Positions 49,680-59,681 of a stretch of 64,000 nt of DNA are shown here, piece after piece. The DNA is taken from assembly GCF_017896165.1 (NCBI RefSeq), contig NZ_JAFCNB010000011.1, positions 1-64,000 of the forward strand, read 5' to 3'. The translations under genes were made by a program, and so were the position numbers. Each line of letters begins with the position of its first letter. Within the stretch, counting starts at the first letter, position 1. Under the pieces are notes generated by a model. The model saw nothing but the letters and a program-made list of their open reading frames with translations, was not told where the DNA came from and did not search any database. Source of the DNA: Microbispora oryzae (lineage in GTDB: Bacteria; Actinomycetota; Actinomycetes; Streptosporangiales; Streptosporangiaceae).

Positions 49680-51714
49680 GAACGAGATCGACGTCCCGGT
49701 CGTAGTGACGGTGGGCGGCGACCGCCTCGGCGAACGCCTCGACGAAGCCGTCACCGGAGATCTTCGGTCCGACGACGCCCTGCTGGCCGGGCAGCGCCGC
49801 GGCGTCGAGGAGGGCCTCGCCCCGCGGTACGGCGCCGATGGCCTTGCCGTGTTTGAACGCCTCACGGACGAAGTGGACCGCGTGTCCGTTGCCCGCCAGT
49901 TCGCCGCCGTCGGCGAGCAGCACGGCGTCGTAGAGGACGGAGGAGGTCGCGGAGAGCTGCCTGGTCACGTCGAGCGTGCCCACGGTCCCCCCGTGGGGCG
50001 CGATCACTTCGCAGATCGCCCCCTTCTCCTCCAGCGCCGCGATCAGCTCGCCCGCCTGGGCCGTGTCGGTCGCGTCGGCCGCCAGGACGGCGATCTTCCG
50101 GGTGGCGATCGTGTCGCGGGGCGCGTTGGCCTGGCTCAGCGCCGGTGACGACCTCCCGTGGTTGGGCGTGGTCACGGCCGGAGCCGGCAGACCCAGCCCC
50201 TCCGCCACCTGCCGGGCCAGGTCGCCGTCCACATGGGCGAGCTGCTCGAGGACGCCCTCCTTGACGGACCGGCGTTCGACGTGCCCGAGCTCGAACCGCA
50301 GCGCCTCCACGATGTGGCGCTTCTCCCAGCCGGCCATGCTGTTCCAGAAGAGGGTGGCCTGGCTGTAGTGGTCCTGGAAGCTGGGGCTGCGCCGGCGGAT
50401 GACCTGGCCGTCCACCCGCTCCTGGTAGTGCTGGAACACGCCGCGAAGGTCGCCGTTCACCACCCCGGACATGGGACAGCCGCCGCTGATGGTGTTGGGC
50501 GCGTAGCTGGTCGTGCTCTCGTGGATCATGTGCTGGTGGTATCCGTCGCGCTGGTTGTTGGTCACCGCCGCGACGGGCCGGTTGATCGGGATCTGCGCGA
50601 AGTTGGGACCGCCGAGCCTGATGAGCTGGGTGTCCAGATAGGAGAAGTTCCTCGCCTGCAGCAGCGGGTCGTTGGTGAAGTCGATCCCCGGGACGACGTT
50701 GGCCGTGTGGAAGGCCACCTGCTCGGTCTCGGCGAAGAAGTTGTGCGGGTTGCGGTCGAGGACCAGCCGGCCAACGGGCGTGACCGGGACGAGCTCCTCA
50801 GGGATGATCTTCGTGGCATCCAGCAGGTCGAAGTCGAACCGGTGCTCATCCTCCTCCGGCACGAGTTGCAGGCCCAGCTCCCATTCGGGGTACGCGCCGC
50901 TTTCGATCGACTCCCACAGGTCCCGCCGGTTGAAGTCGGGGTCGTTCCCCTGGATGCGGAGCACCTCGTCCCAGACGAGGGAGTGCGTGCCGAGCAGCGG
51001 ACGCCAGTGGAACTTCACGAACGTGCCGCGTCCCTCGGAGTTCACCAGCCGGAAGGTGTGCACGCCGAAACCCTGCATCATCCGGTAGCTGCGCGGCAGC
51101 GCCCGGTCCGACATCACCCACATGACCATGTGCATGATCTCGGGCTGGAGCTGCACGAAGTCCCAGAACGTGTCGTGCGCCGACTGGGCCTGCGGGATCT
51201 CGTTGTGCGGCTCGGGCTTGACCGCGTGGACGAAGTCGGGGAACTTGACGCCGTCCTGGATGAAGAAGACCGGCATGTTGTTGCCCACCAGGTCGTAGTT
51301 GCCCTGGCGGGTGTAGAACTTCGTGGCGAAGCCCCGCACGTCGCGCACCGTGTCGGCGGATCCGCGCGAGCCCGCCACGGTGGAGAAGCGGACGAAGACG
51401 GGGGTCCGCAGCGAGGGATCGCACAGGAAGTCGGCCACGGTGTACTCGGCCAGTGATCGGTAGACCTGGAAGTATCCGTACGCGCCGGCTCCACGCGCGT
51501 GGACCACCCGCTCGGGGATGCGTTCGTGGTCGAACCGGGTGAGCTTCTCCCGGAAGTGGAAGTCCTCCAGCAGGGTCGGGCCGCGTTCGCCCACCTTCAG
51601 CGAGTTGTCGGTGTCGTCGACGGGTACGCCCTGGTCGGTGGTCAGCGGGCCGCTCCCCGGATCGACCCGGTCCGCCGCCAGTTGCCGCTGCTTGTCGTCG
51701 TCCATGTTCTTCAT
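49672..51714 (-). CDS. katE: Large-subunit haem catalase (HPII/KatE type)
   Basis: The 680-residue protein is a clade 2 catalase. It shows the distal histidine in [15 protein letters not shown], the asparagine in [10 protein letters not shown] and the proximal tyrosine in [13 protein letters not shown]. Residues about 530-680 form the extra C-terminal flavodoxin/DJ-1-like domain ([20 protein letters not shown], then [14 protein letters not shown]). It disproportionates hydrogen peroxide in the cytoplasm. ATG 51714 and ATG 51705 are both in frame. It stands downstream of the CopC-like operon on the same strand with a 106-base gap, so it probably has its own promoter. Confidence 0.95.
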   Translation of the reverse strand: MKNMDDDKQRQLAADRVDPGSGPLTTDQGVPVDDTDNSLKVGERGPTLLEDFHFREKLTRFDHERIPERVVHARGAGAYGYFQVYRSLAEYTVADFLCDPSLRTPVFVRFSTVAGSRGSADTVRDVRGFATKFYTRQGNYDLVGNNMPVFFIQDGVKFPDFVHAVKPEPHNEIPQAQSAHDTFWDFVQLQPEIMHMVMWVMSDRALPRSYRMMQGFGVHTFRLVNSEGRGTFVKFHWRPLLGTHSLVWDEVLRIQGNDPDFNRRDLWESIESGAYPEWELGLQLVPEEDEHRFDFDLLDATKIIPEELVPVTPVGRLVLDRNPHNFFAETEQVAFHTANVVPGIDFTNDPLLQARNFSYLDTQLIRLGGPNFAQIPINRPVAAVTNNQRDGYHQHMIHESTTSYAPNTISGGCPMSGVVNGDLRGVFQHYQERVDGQVIRRRSPSFQDHYSQATLFWNSMAGWEKRHIVEALRFELGHVERRSVKEGVLEQLAHVDGDLARQVAEGLGLPAPAVTTPNHGRSSPALSQANAPRDTIATRKIAVLAADATDTAQAGELIAALEEKGAICEVIAPHGGTVGTLDVTRQLSATSSVLYDAVLLADGGELAGNGHAVHFVREAFKHGKAIGAVPRGEALLDAAALPGQQGVVGPKISGDGFVEAFAEAVAAHRHYDRDVDLVPA

Positions 51715-51820
51715 CGCGCGCCCCCGGAAGGCCGGTCTCAGTCGAACAGGTTCTTCAACGCACGGCCGTACCCCCTGACGTTTGCCTAAACCCGTCGCCT
51801 CGACCGGCCTCCACGTGGCT

Positions 51821-53137
51821 CTAGGCGGCGAAGAGGAGCAGCAGGCCCACCAGGGTGTAGATCACCATCAGCACGAGCAGCGGGATCTGCCCGAGGACGG
51901 CCGTCCGCCGCGGGAAGAGGGCCAGCGCGCGATCGTGCGCCAGCACGGTGCCCAGCACGTGACCGACGACGATCACCGTCACCTGGAGGGTCGCGATCCC
52001 CGCGGGAGTGGTGCCGAGCGCCTTGATCGTCCATCCGGCGGTGCCCAGCCAGTTGGCGCCGGTGTTCAGCGGATCGGAGAGCAGGGCCACGGTCCGCTGC
52101 CCCTCCAGGAGGAACAGCGTGTAATAGTGGGCGATCACGTAGCCCACGGCTATCGGCACGATCGAGTGGGCGAGCTCGCCCGCGGTCGACCCGGGCTCCG
52201 CCGCGCCCCACCGGCCGGCCAGCGCGGTCGCCGCCCGATAGGCCGCGAAGACCAGGCCGATGACGGCGACCAGTCCCGCGGTGCCCATGACGGGCGCGGG
52301 CACCGGGGCGTCCTGGACGATGCGCACCCAGGTCGGGGCGTTCGACGCGCTGTCGTACATGGTGGATCCGAGCAGCAGCACCACCAGCACCGTCAGGCCA
52401 GGCGCCGGCCGCAGCCCGGCCATCCCGTCGAGGCTGTTGCGCCAGACCAGCAGGCCGTCCGCGCGCCGCGTGACCGGTGCGAGCCGGCCGACCAGATCGC
52501 TGTAGACCTCGAACGGATCCGCGTGGCCGAACCACTTCGCGCCGAAGACCACCGCTCCGGCGAGCATGATCACGACGTAGATCGCGAGCCAGATCCCGAT
52601 GACCGGCAGGGTGGCCCGTTCGGGGGCGACCAGTTCGAGCCAGACGAACGCGAACAGCCCCGCGCAGGCGGGCCAGTAGCCGAGGCCCGGCGGCGTCCGC
52701 CGCAGCCCGAGCGCGGGGTCGCGCCGGAGCGCCGCGCAGGCCAGCAGGTGGAGGGTCCGCAGTGGGCTCAGGCCCCGCCAGACCGGGCCGAACAACAGCG
52801 ACAACGGCACCAGGCCGACCCAGAACAGCACGTAGAACGCCCCGGCCGTGGGATTGTCCGCCACGTCGGGACCGAAGATCAGACCTACGCAGAAGTACGC
52901 GGCGGCGACGAGCCCGGCGATGCGCCACACCCACGGCCAGGCACGTGAGCGCACCGCCCTCCGGACGGCGGCGGGCAACAGGCGGGCGGCACGGAGATCG
53001 CCGCCCAGCCGCGCGTCCTTCCACAGTGTGCCGAGCGCCACGAACGACACCAGCAACGCGAGAACGGCGCCGGTCAGCGCGGCCGAGAAGGGGATCGGCA
53101 GGTCCTGACGGCCGCCGATGCCATGAGCCAGCAGCAT
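51821..53137 (-). CDS. Polytopic membrane protein (fenitrothion-hydrolase-annotated family)
   Basis: The 438-residue protein has about ten to eleven membrane helices and a conserved loop GAKWFGHADPFEVYSDLVGRLAPVTRR. It contains several intramembrane histidines (MLLAHGIGG at the N terminus, YVIAHYYTLF, VVGHVLGTVLAHD) that could bind metal or haem. Relatives in actinobacteria are often labelled fenitrothion hydrolase, a name with little support for this subgroup. It lies nine bases downstream of the cupredoxin-like lipoprotein and near a CopC-like gene, so a role in copper or redox traffic across the membrane is more likely (inference). Confidence 0.75.
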   Translation of the reverse strand: MLLAHGIGGRQDLPIPFSAALTGAVLALLVSFVALGTLWKDARLGGDLRAARLLPAAVRRAVRSRAWPWVWRIAGLVAAAYFCVGLIFGPDVADNPTAGAFYVLFWVGLVPLSLLFGPVWRGLSPLRTLHLLACAALRRDPALGLRRTPPGLGYWPACAGLFAFVWLELVAPERATLPVIGIWLAIYVVIMLAGAVVFGAKWFGHADPFEVYSDLVGRLAPVTRRADGLLVWRNSLDGMAGLRPAPGLTVLVVLLLGSTMYDSASNAPTWVRIVQDAPVPAPVMGTAGLVAVIGLVFAAYRAATALAGRWGAAEPGSTAGELAHSIVPIAVGYVIAHYYTLFLLEGQRTVALLSDPLNTGANWLGTAGWTIKALGTTPAGIATLQVTVIVVGHVLGTVLAHDRALALFPRRTAVLGQIPLLVLMVIYTLVGLLLLFAA

Positions 53138-53146
53138 CGCGTCGGT

Positions 53147-53527
53147 CTAGCGCACGACGAGCTGGAACAGCTGCAGTTCCGTCTCGTGGGTCTCGACTTC
53201 GAACAGCCCGGTCTCGTCCGCGACGAACTCGATCGAGGCGGGAGTGCCCGGCTGCAGGCTCGCCTCCTTGTCGTACCCGTGCACGTGGGCCTCGTCCGCC
53301 ACGTCGCTGGTCACCTTGATCCGCACGGTCTGCCCCTTGGTCACCTCGATCCGGCCCGGCTCCGGCGTCACCTTGCCGCCCGCGATCGTCACGGTGATGT
53401 CCTTGGGCGGGGCGTCGGCGGAGGCGGGGGTGCTCGACCCGCCACAGGCCGACGTCGCCATCACCAGGGCGGCGCCGAGCAGGAACGTGGCGAGCGGACG
53501 GCGGATTCGGGCAGGCGCGTGCCTCAT
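53147..53527 (-). CDS. Cupredoxin-like lipoprotein
   Basis: From ATG 53527 the 126-residue protein has a lipoprotein signal peptide ending ATSACGG. A cupredoxin-like beta-sandwich follows (KDITVTIAGGKVTPEPGRIE, QTVRIKVTSDVADEAHVHGY, FEVETHETELQLFQLVVR). Histidines in HVHGYD and ETHETE stand where metal ligands might be, but the classical C-x-H-M ligand loop is missing, so type 1 copper binding is doubtful. TGGAGAG precedes the start. It lies between the CopC-like gene and the membrane protein in one operon. Confidence 0.78.
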   Translation of the reverse strand: MRHAPARIRRPLATFLLGAALVMATSACGGSSTPASADAPPKDITVTIAGGKVTPEPGRIEVTKGQTVRIKVTSDVADEAHVHGYDKEASLQPGTPASIEFVADETGLFEVETHETELQLFQLVVR

Positions 53528-53555
53528 CGTTATCTCTCCAGGGGGTGCGGACAGG

Positions 53556-54443
53556 TCAGCGCCGTTTGGCGGACCCGGGACGGCGTGCATTGCGCGACGC
53601 GGGCGCGCGTGAGGTCTTCTTCGCCGGCTGACCGCCGGGGCGGCGCCGGGCCGCCGGGCCGGTGGGTGCGGGCCGTCGCCGCGCCGCGCGGGCCACCATG
53701 AAGCCGGCTGCGACGACGACGATCGCGGGCACCAGCCACACGGAAAGTCCGCTGCCGGAGTCGGACGGCCGCGCCGTCTGGGCGGCGGCTCCGCTCGTCC
53801 CGATCTCGGGCACCGCGGCCTGGGAGCTCCCGGTCTCCGGGACGGGGGCCTGGCTCTGGCCGGTCTCCGGGACGGCGGCCTGGGTTCCGCCCGTCTCGGG
53901 GACGGCGGACGCGGGACTGGTCCCGTGCTCCGGCGCGAGCAGGGTGGGGTCGGGTTCGTTGGTGGGAGCCTGCCAGCCCTTGGGCGGTCCGGAGGTCTTG
54001 CCCTTGTACGTGAATCGGACGTCGCCCTTGACCAGTTCGCCGTCCGAGGCGATCGTCAGGTATCGGATGACGTAGACGCCGTGTTCGGGCCAGTAGGCCA
54101 CCGGGATCTGCGCCGGGAGCCCGGTGTTGAACACACGTGGTTCCCAGACGCCGTCGACGAGGTGATACTCCTGGATCGGCTCGTCGAGACGCTTCGGCTC
54201 GCCGCGCGACCAGGGCTGGTCCACCCGCTTACCGCTGGGGCTGGTGACCGTGAAGTAGTCGATGGGGGCGGGCATCTCGGTGAAATAGAGCGAGACCGAC
54301 TCCAGCGGCTCGCGCACCGTGCTGTCCTTGGCCGGTATCGTCAGCGCGAGCTGTCCGTGGGCCGCCGCGGGTGCGGTGAAGGCGGTCAGCGCCATGCCCC
54401 CGAAAACGGCGAGCACGAACAACCGGCACAACCACCGCGCCAT
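53556..54443 (-). CDS. CopC-domain protein with PETG repeats and C-terminal anchor
   Basis: The 295-residue protein has a signal peptide ending TAPAAAHG, so the mature chain starts with the histidine that binds Cu(II) in CopC proteins. The CopC domain (residues about 29-145; GQLALTIPAKDSTVREPLES) is followed by four repeats of a VPETGxxQA unit. One membrane helix (LVWLVPAIVVVAAGF region) and a strongly basic tail close the protein. The repeat region is a spacer; VPETG resembles a sortase motif but is internal and repeated. It heads a three-gene operon with a cupredoxin-like lipoprotein and a polytopic membrane protein. GAGAGGAGA precedes ATG 54443. Confidence 0.82.
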   Translation of the reverse strand: MARWLCRLFVLAVFGGMALTAFTAPAAAHGQLALTIPAKDSTVREPLESVSLYFTEMPAPIDYFTVTSPSGKRVDQPWSRGEPKRLDEPIQEYHLVDGVWEPRVFNTGLPAQIPVAYWPEHGVYVIRYLTIASDGELVKGDVRFTYKGKTSGPPKGWQAPTNEPDPTLLAPEHGTSPASAVPETGGTQAAVPETGQSQAPVPETGSSQAAVPEIGTSGAAAQTARPSDSGSGLSVWLVPAIVVVAAGFMVARAARRRPAPTGPAARRRPGGQPAKKTSRAPASRNARRPGSAKRR

Positions 54444-54640
54444 CGCTATGTCTCCTCTCCCAACGTACGGCCACTGGCTGCGGAGGGTGCCGGATACTCC
54501 GACCGATGAGACCGATGGCGTCGAGATTAGTGACCCATGTCGGAAATAAACAGAACTTGGATGGATCGTATTCATAGTGGAAGATGGGGCGGTTGAGGCG
54601 CGAAAGGATTACCCGAGGGGGATAGACAGGCCCGCCGACC

Positions 54641-54659
54641 TTAGGCAAACCTAACCTCA
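54641..54659. promoter_or_regulatory. IdeR/DtxR iron box upstream of feoA
   Basis: TTAGGCAAACCTAACCTCA matches the 19-bp IdeR/DtxR consensus TWAGGTWAGSCTWACCTWA at 16 of 19 positions. It lies 25 bases before the feoA start. Fe(II)-loaded IdeR should repress feoABC there. Confidence 0.8.
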
Positions 54660-54683
54660 TATATTGGGGGGCGGGGAGGTGCC

Positions 54684-54911
54684 ATGAGTCCGGGTGACTT
54701 CGCGCGCGGCGGGGTGATGCGGCTGAGCCGCGTGACCGGCGACCGGCGGCATCGCCGGCGGCTGGCCGAGCTGGGGTTCGTGCCGGGCGCGAAGATGTCG
54801 GTGCTGAATCGGGGCCTGCACGGCGGGCTCGTCCTGGTCCTCGGTGACGGCCGGGTGGCCGTCGACGCCCTGACCGCGGCGACGCTCGTGGTGGAGCCCG
54901 CCGATGGGTGA
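54684..54911 (+). CDS. feoA: Ferrous iron transport protein A
   Basis: The 75-residue protein is an SH3-like FeoA domain with the typical [20 protein letters not shown] core. FeoA is a small cytoplasmic partner that modulates FeoB. GGGGAGGTG precedes ATG 54684, and the gene overlaps feoB by eight bases. An iron box lies directly upstream. It is the first gene of feoABC. Confidence 0.92.
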   Translation: MSPGDFARGGVMRLSRVTGDRRHRRRLAELGFVPGAKMSVLNRGLHGGLVLVLGDGRVAVDALTAATLVVEPADG

Positions 54912-57081
54912 CCGGCCGGTCGCCAGAGCCGTTCTGACCAAGCCGTGCTGCGACGACGCCCCAGGCGTCGTCCGCGCCGGCGATCCCAGGGTCGCCCTCG
55001 TCGGCAACCCCAACGTGGGCAAGTCGACGCTCTTCAACATGCTCACCGGCGCGCGGCAGCGCGTCGGCAACTGGCCGGGCAAGACGGTGAGCGTCGCGCA
55101 GGGCACCTGGCGCTCGCCCGGCGGCGGCGTCACGGTCATCGACCTGCCCGGCACCTACAGCCTGGTTCCCGGCTCGCCCGACGAGGCGCTGACCCGGGAC
55201 CTGCTCGTCGACCGGGGCATGGACGGCCGTCCCGACCTCGTCGTGATCACGGTCGACGCGGCCAACCTCACGCGGAACCTCTACCTGCTCGCCCAGGTGA
55301 TGGAGACGGGCGTGCCGCTCGTCGTGGCGCTCACCATGGTCGACATCGCGAGGACCCGGGGCATCCGGATCGACGCGGGACGCCTGGCCGAGCTGGTCGG
55401 CGCGCCCGTCGTGCCTGTCGTCCCCCGCCGGGGCGAGGGCGTGGACGAGCTCGGTCGCGTGATCGCGGCGGCGCTGGCCACTCCCCGCCGCCCGGCCGTG
55501 CCCGCCCTGGGTGACGACCTGGAGACCGCGTTGGCGCAGGTCACTGCCCTGGTGCCCGGCGAGGCCGCGGCCCGCTACCCGGCGCGCTGGTTGTCGATCG
55601 CGCTGCTCGCCGGGGAGAACGTGCCCGGCGTTCCCGAGGCGACCGCGGCCGGGGCGCGCGCCGCGGGCGCCGTGCTGACCGATGCCGCGCTCACCGGCGA
55701 CGTGCTGACCGGCGACGGTGCGCCAGACGACCCTGAGCTGGACGATCCCGAGTTGCTGATCGCCGAGCAGCGTTACGCGTGGGTGCACGAGGTGATCGCG
55801 GAGGTCGTGACCCGCGCCGGAGCCGGTCGCGCCACCTGGTCCGACCGGGTCGACCGGGTGCTGACCTCCCGATGGCTCGGCCCGCCGATCTTCCTGGCGG
55901 TCATGTGGGCGGTATTCGTGCTCACCACGAAGGCCGCCACACCGCTGATGACGGGCTTTCAGGACATCGTGGACGGCCCGGTGTCCGCCGGGGCGGGCCG
56001 CCTGCTCGACGCGCTGGGCGCGGGCGAGGCGATCCGGGGCCTGGTGATGAACGGCCTGATCGCCGGGGTCGGACAGGTGCTGGCCTTCGTTCCGCTCATG
56101 GCCATCATGTTCGTGCTGCTGTCCGTGCTGGAGGACTCCGGCTATCTGGCCCGCGCGGCGTTCGTCGTCGACCGGCTCATGCGGCTGATCGGACTGCCCG
56201 GCCGCGCCTTCCTCCCGTTGATCGTCGGCTTCGGCTGCAACGTGCCCGCCCTGGCCGGCACCCGCATCCTGTCCGACCGGCGGCACCGCCTGCTGACCGG
56301 GCTGCTGATCCCCTTCGTGACCTGCAGCGCTCGTCTCACGGTGTACGTCCTCGTGGCGAGCGCCTTCTTCGGCAGCGCCGCGGGCACCGTCGTCTTCGCG
56401 ATGTACGTGCTGTCGATCGCCCTGGTGATCGGGATGGGCCTGCTGCTGCGCGGCACCCTCTTCCGCGGCATGGCCGAGGAGCCGCTCGTGCTCGACCTTC
56501 CGCCGTACCGGCTGCCCGCCGTACGGGTGATCGGGGCGCAGACCTGGATCAAGCTGCGGGCCTTCCTGAAGACGGCGAGCGGGATCATCGTGGCCACGGT
56601 CACGCTCGTGTGGCTGCTGTCGTCGATCCCGTTCGGCGGTCAGGGCTCGTTCGCCCACACCCCGATCGAGAACAGCGTCTTCGGCGCGGCCTCGCACGCC
56701 ATCGCCCCCGTCTTCACGCCGGCCGGGTTCGGCGACTGGCACGCCTCGGCCGCCCTGCTCACCGGATTCGTCGCCAAGGAGGCCGTCGTCTCGACGATGG
56801 CCCAGACCTACAGCATGAGCGAACCGGCCGACGGCCACCAGCCGGGCGGGCTCGGCGCCGCCCTCCGGGACACCATCGGGCAGACCTCGCACGGTCACCC
56901 CGTCCCCGCCGTACTGGCGTTCCTGGTGTTCCTGCTCGCCTACACGCCGTGCATGACAACCGTGGCGGCCCAGCGCGTCGAGATCGGGGGTCGGCTGACC
57001 CTCTTCGGCGTCGGGATGCAGCTCGTCGTGGCCTGGGTGCTGGCCCTGGCCGTGTTCCAGGTGGGGAGCCTGTTCCTGTGA
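54904..57081 (+). CDS. feoB: Ferrous iron transporter FeoB
   Basis: The 725-residue protein has an N-terminal GTPase with G1 [11 protein letters not shown]2 and G3 DLPGTYSL, a short helical regulator domain, and a membrane part with two Gate motifs ([15 protein letters not shown] and [14 protein letters not shown]), including the conserved cysteines of the proposed iron path. It imports Fe(II) across the cytoplasmic membrane. An extra CCDD cysteine pair occurs near the N terminus before the G domain. It overlaps feoA and feoC translationally. Confidence 0.95.
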   Translation: MGDRPVARAVLTKPCCDDAPGVVRAGDPRVALVGNPNVGKSTLFNMLTGARQRVGNWPGKTVSVAQGTWRSPGGGVTVIDLPGTYSLVPGSPDEALTRDLLVDRGMDGRPDLVVITVDAANLTRNLYLLAQVMETGVPLVVALTMVDIARTRGIRIDAGRLAELVGAPVVPVVPRRGEGVDELGRVIAAALATPRRPAVPALGDDLETALAQVTALVPGEAAARYPARWLSIALLAGENVPGVPEATAAGARAAGAVLTDAALTGDVLTGDGAPDDPELDDPELLIAEQRYAWVHEVIAEVVTRAGAGRATWSDRVDRVLTSRWLGPPIFLAVMWAVFVLTTKAATPLMTGFQDIVDGPVSAGAGRLLDALGAGEAIRGLVMNGLIAGVGQVLAFVPLMAIMFVLLSVLEDSGYLARAAFVVDRLMRLIGLPGRAFLPLIVGFGCNVPALAGTRILSDRRHRLLTGLLIPFVTCSARLTVYVLVASAFFGSAAGTVVFAMYVLSIALVIGMGLLLRGTLFRGMAEEPLVLDLPPYRLPAVRVIGAQTWIKLRAFLKTASGIIVATVTLVWLLSSIPFGGQGSFAHTPIENSVFGAASHAIAPVFTPAGFGDWHASAALLTGFVAKEAVVSTMAQTYSMSEPADGHQPGGLGAALRDTIGQTSHGHPVPAVLAFLVFLLAYTPCMTTVAAQRVEIGGRLTLFGVGMQLVVAWVLALAVFQVGSLFL

Positions 57082-57374
57082 GCGCGCTGCGCAGAGTCCT
57101 GGAGGAGATCACCGCGGCCCGTGGCGGGGCGAGTCTGGACGAGATCGCCCGCAGGCTGGATCTCGGCCGCGACGAGGTCGACGCCATGGTCGGCTACTGG
57201 ATCCGCAAGGGACGCCTGTCGGCCGACGACATCGCGGCCGCCTGCCCCAGCGGCGGATGCGGCTCGTGCGCCCACGGCGACAACGGCGAGCCCGGGTGCG
57301 GCACCCGGCGTGACGGCCCGGTGCTGCTCGCCATCACCGTACGGCGGCCCGCCGGGGCGGATGACCGGAGCTGA
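57078..57374 (+). CDS. feoC: FeoC-like winged-helix protein with cysteine cluster
   Basis: GTG 57078 overlaps the feoB stop codon. The 98-residue protein has an N-terminal winged helix ([20 protein letters not shown], then [19 protein letters not shown]) and a cysteine-rich wing with four cysteines (CPSGGCGSC then PGC), as in FeoC proteins that bind an iron-sulfur cluster. FeoC is thought to adjust FeoB stability or activity according to oxygen and iron. A beta-rich tail follows. Confidence 0.82.
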   Translation: MSALRRVLEEITAARGGASLDEIARRLDLGRDEVDAMVGYWIRKGRLSADDIAAACPSGGCGSCAHGDNGEPGCGTRRDGPVLLAITVRRPAGADDRS

Positions 57375-57408
57375 GACCGCCGCCCGGCCCGCTCCCGAGT
57401 GTGCCGCG

Positions 57409-57440
57409 CGTCACATCGATCCCATGTCACGGCCGGACGG
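57409..57440 (+). promoter_or_regulatory. Possible ECF41-type promoter
   Basis: CGTCACATCG at 57409-57418 resembles the TGTCACA -35 element of ECF41 sigma factors, and CGGACG follows about 18 bases later in place of CGTC. It lies upstream of the flavoprotein gene paired with the ECF41 sigma factor. The match is weak. Confidence 0.3.
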
Positions 57441-57492
57441 GCCGCTCGCATCTGCTGGTCGTCGGGAACGGCGAGCGAGCGAAGGCGGGACG

Positions 57493-58713
57493 ATGAACAC
57501 TGACCACGAATCCGGCACGGCCACCCCACACCGCGTCGTGATCCTGGGGGCGGGTTACGCGGGCCTGTCCGCGGCGATCCAGCTCGGGGCCCGCCTCAAG
57601 GGGCGCGACGCGCAAGTGACCCTGGTGAGCGCCGAGGAGCGGTTCACCGAGCGGCTGCGGCTGCACATGACGGCGACCGGGCAGCGGCTCGCCGAGCTGA
57701 GCGTCCCGGAGCTGCTTGAGGGCACGGCGACGCGGTTCGTGCGCGGCTGGGTGACCGCGGTGGACGCGGACGCGCGGATCGTGCGGATCGACGCCGACCG
57801 CGCCGACCGGGTCCTGCCCTACGACACGCTGGTGTACGGATTGGGGTCCGTGGCCGACACGGCGGCGGTGCCGGGTGTGGACGACTACGCGTACACGCTG
57901 AACAGCGCCCAGGACGCCGAGGCGCTGGCCGAACGGCTGGCGGGGCTGGCGCGGGTCGGCGGCGGCACGGTGGTGGTCGCCGGTGGCGGGCTGACCGGCG
58001 TCGAGTCGGCCGCGGAGATCGCCGAGCGGCACCCGGAGCTGGACGTCGTGCTCCTGGGCCGGCGTGAACCCGGCGCGGACATGCGCCCCGGGGCCAGGGC
58101 GTATCTCCACGCGGCGCTCGGTCGCCTGGGCGTCCGGGAGCGCGGCGGGGTGGAGGTGACCGCGGTGACGCCCGGTGCGGTCGAGCTGGCGGGCGGGGAA
58201 CGCGTCGCCGCCGACGTGGTGGTGTGGACGAGCGGCACACGGGTGTCGCCGCTGGCGGCCGCCGCCGGGCTGACGGTCGACGAGCGCGGCCGGGTCGTCA
58301 CCGACGCGACGCTGCGGTCGGTGTCCCACCCGGAGGTGTACGCCGTGGGTGACGCGGCCGCGATCCGACAGGGGTACGGCGTCATGCACGGCACCTGCCA
58401 GGGCGGCATGCCGACCGGCGTGCACGCCGCGGTGTCGATCGTCCGTGCGCTGCGGGGCAGGCGGCCCAGGCCGTTCCGCTTCGGCTACTACCACACCCCG
58501 GTGAGCCTGGGCCGGCACGACGCGGTCGTGCAGTTCACCCACCCCGACGACAGGCCGCGGCGCATGTATCTGACCGGCCGCCTGGCGGCCAGGTACAAGG
58601 AGGTGGTGAGCGCCGCGCCCTGGCCCACCTGGGGCCGCATGAAGAAGATGCCCGCTTCGGGCGTGTTCTGGCCCCGCGGTGGCCGCTTCACCCGCATCCG
58701 GGAGGCGTCGTGA
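57493..58713 (+). CDS. FAD-dependent NAD(P)H oxidoreductase (NDH-2-like)
   Basis: The 406-residue flavoprotein has two dinucleotide folds: VVILGAGYAGLSAAIQLGAR for FAD and TVVVAGGGLTGVESAAEIAE for NAD(P)H. The C-terminal FAD contact VYAVGDAAAIRQGYGVMHGT follows. It resembles type II NADH dehydrogenase-like enzymes. It overlaps the ECF41 sigma factor gene by four bases (GTGA), and this type of oxidoreductase is a standard genomic partner and target of ECF41. ATG 57493 follows GAAGGCGGGA. Confidence 0.88.
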   Translation: MNTDHESGTATPHRVVILGAGYAGLSAAIQLGARLKGRDAQVTLVSAEERFTERLRLHMTATGQRLAELSVPELLEGTATRFVRGWVTAVDADARIVRIDADRADRVLPYDTLVYGLGSVADTAAVPGVDDYAYTLNSAQDAEALAERLAGLARVGGGTVVVAGGGLTGVESAAEIAERHPELDVVLLGRREPGADMRPGARAYLHAALGRLGVRERGGVEVTAVTPGAVELAGGERVAADVVVWTSGTRVSPLAAAAGLTVDERGRVVTDATLRSVSHPEVYAVGDAAAIRQGYGVMHGTCQGGMPTGVHAAVSIVRALRGRRPRPFRFGYYHTPVSLGRHDAVVQFTHPDDRPRRMYLTGRLAARYKEVVSAAPWPTWGRMKKMPASGVFWPRGGRFTRIREAS

Positions 58714-59657
58714 ATACTCCATCCGTGAATCCCCCGTCCGCGGACCCCGGCCAGCAGGTGTTCCACCGGCACCGCGGTCTGCTGTTCTCCGTGACGTACC
58801 GGATCCTCGGCTCGGCGGCGGACGCCGAGGACGCCGTCCAGGACGCCTGGATCAAGTGGTCGGCCGCCGACCGTTCCCAGGTGGCCGACCCCAGGGCGTA
58901 CCTGACCAGGATCGTGACGAACGAGGCACTGGCCCGGCTGCGCTCCAGCCGGCACCAGCGTGAGACCTACGTGGGGCCGTGGCTGCCGGAGCCCATCCTC
59001 ACCGCCGGGGACACCGGCGGGGACGCCGCCGAGGCCGTCGCGGACGCCGAGTCGGTGTCGATGGCGATGCTGGTGGTGCTGGAATCGCTGAGCCCGCTCG
59101 AACGCGCGGTATTCGTGCTGAAGGAGGTCTTCGGCTTCACCCATGCCGAGATCGCGGAGGCGGTGGAGCGCTCGGAGGCCGCGGTGCGACAGGCCGCCCA
59201 CCGCGCTCGCGAGCACGTGCGGGCCCGGCGGCCGCGCTTCACGGCGGACCGGTCGCGGCAGCGCCAGGTCACCGAGCGGTTCCTCGCCGCCGCGACCGGT
59301 GGTGACGTCAACGCCCTGATGGAGCTGCTGGCGCCCGACGTCACCCTGTGGACGGACGGCGGCGGCAAGGTGCGCCAGGCCATGCGGCCGGTCGTGGGCG
59401 CGTCCACGGTGGCCGGATGGTTCGCCGCCATCGGCACGGTCGCCTACCAGGGCGTCGAACCCGCCGACATGGCCGCCGAGATCGTCGAGATCAACGGCGG
59501 GCCGGGCCTGATGTTCAGCGGACGGGGACGGCCGATCGCCACCGTCACCTTCGATTTCGGCGCGGACGGCCACATCACCGCCATCCACAACGTGGCCAAC
59601 CCGGACAAACTTCAGGCGATCGTCAAGGGCACCACTCACGACGTCCGGACCCGGTAG
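58710..59657 (+). CDS. sigJ: ECF41-family RNA polymerase sigma factor (SigJ-like)
   Basis: The 315-residue protein has sigma region 2 (GSAADAEDAVQDAWIKW), region 4 (LSPLERAVFVLKEVFGFTHA, IAEAVERSEAAVRQAAHRAR) and a C-terminal SnoaL-like domain of about 120 residues. The ECF41 hallmarks are present: the linker motif YVGPWLPEPI, the DGGGK stretch in the SnoaL domain and the final NPDKL. In ECF41 the C-terminal domain regulates the sigma factor in place of a separate anti-sigma protein. It is co-translated with the upstream flavoprotein. Confidence 0.92.
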   Translation: MNTPSVNPPSADPGQQVFHRHRGLLFSVTYRILGSAADAEDAVQDAWIKWSAADRSQVADPRAYLTRIVTNEALARLRSSRHQRETYVGPWLPEPILTAGDTGGDAAEAVADAESVSMAMLVVLESLSPLERAVFVLKEVFGFTHAEIAEAVERSEAAVRQAAHRAREHVRARRPRFTADRSRQRQVTERFLAAATGGDVNALMELLAPDVTLWTDGGGKVRQAMRPVVGASTVAGWFAAIGTVAYQGVEPADMAAEIVEINGGPGLMFSGRGRPIATVTFDFGADGHITAIHNVANPDKLQAIVKGTTHDVRTR

Positions 59658-59681
59658 GGCCCCCTCACCGGCCGGGGCGGC

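Noticed and set aside
53556-54443. VPETG repeats as sortase signals in the CopC-like protein
   Set aside because: They are internal, repeated four times and followed by more than 90 residues. A sortase signal must be a single site just before the C-terminal helix and basic tail.
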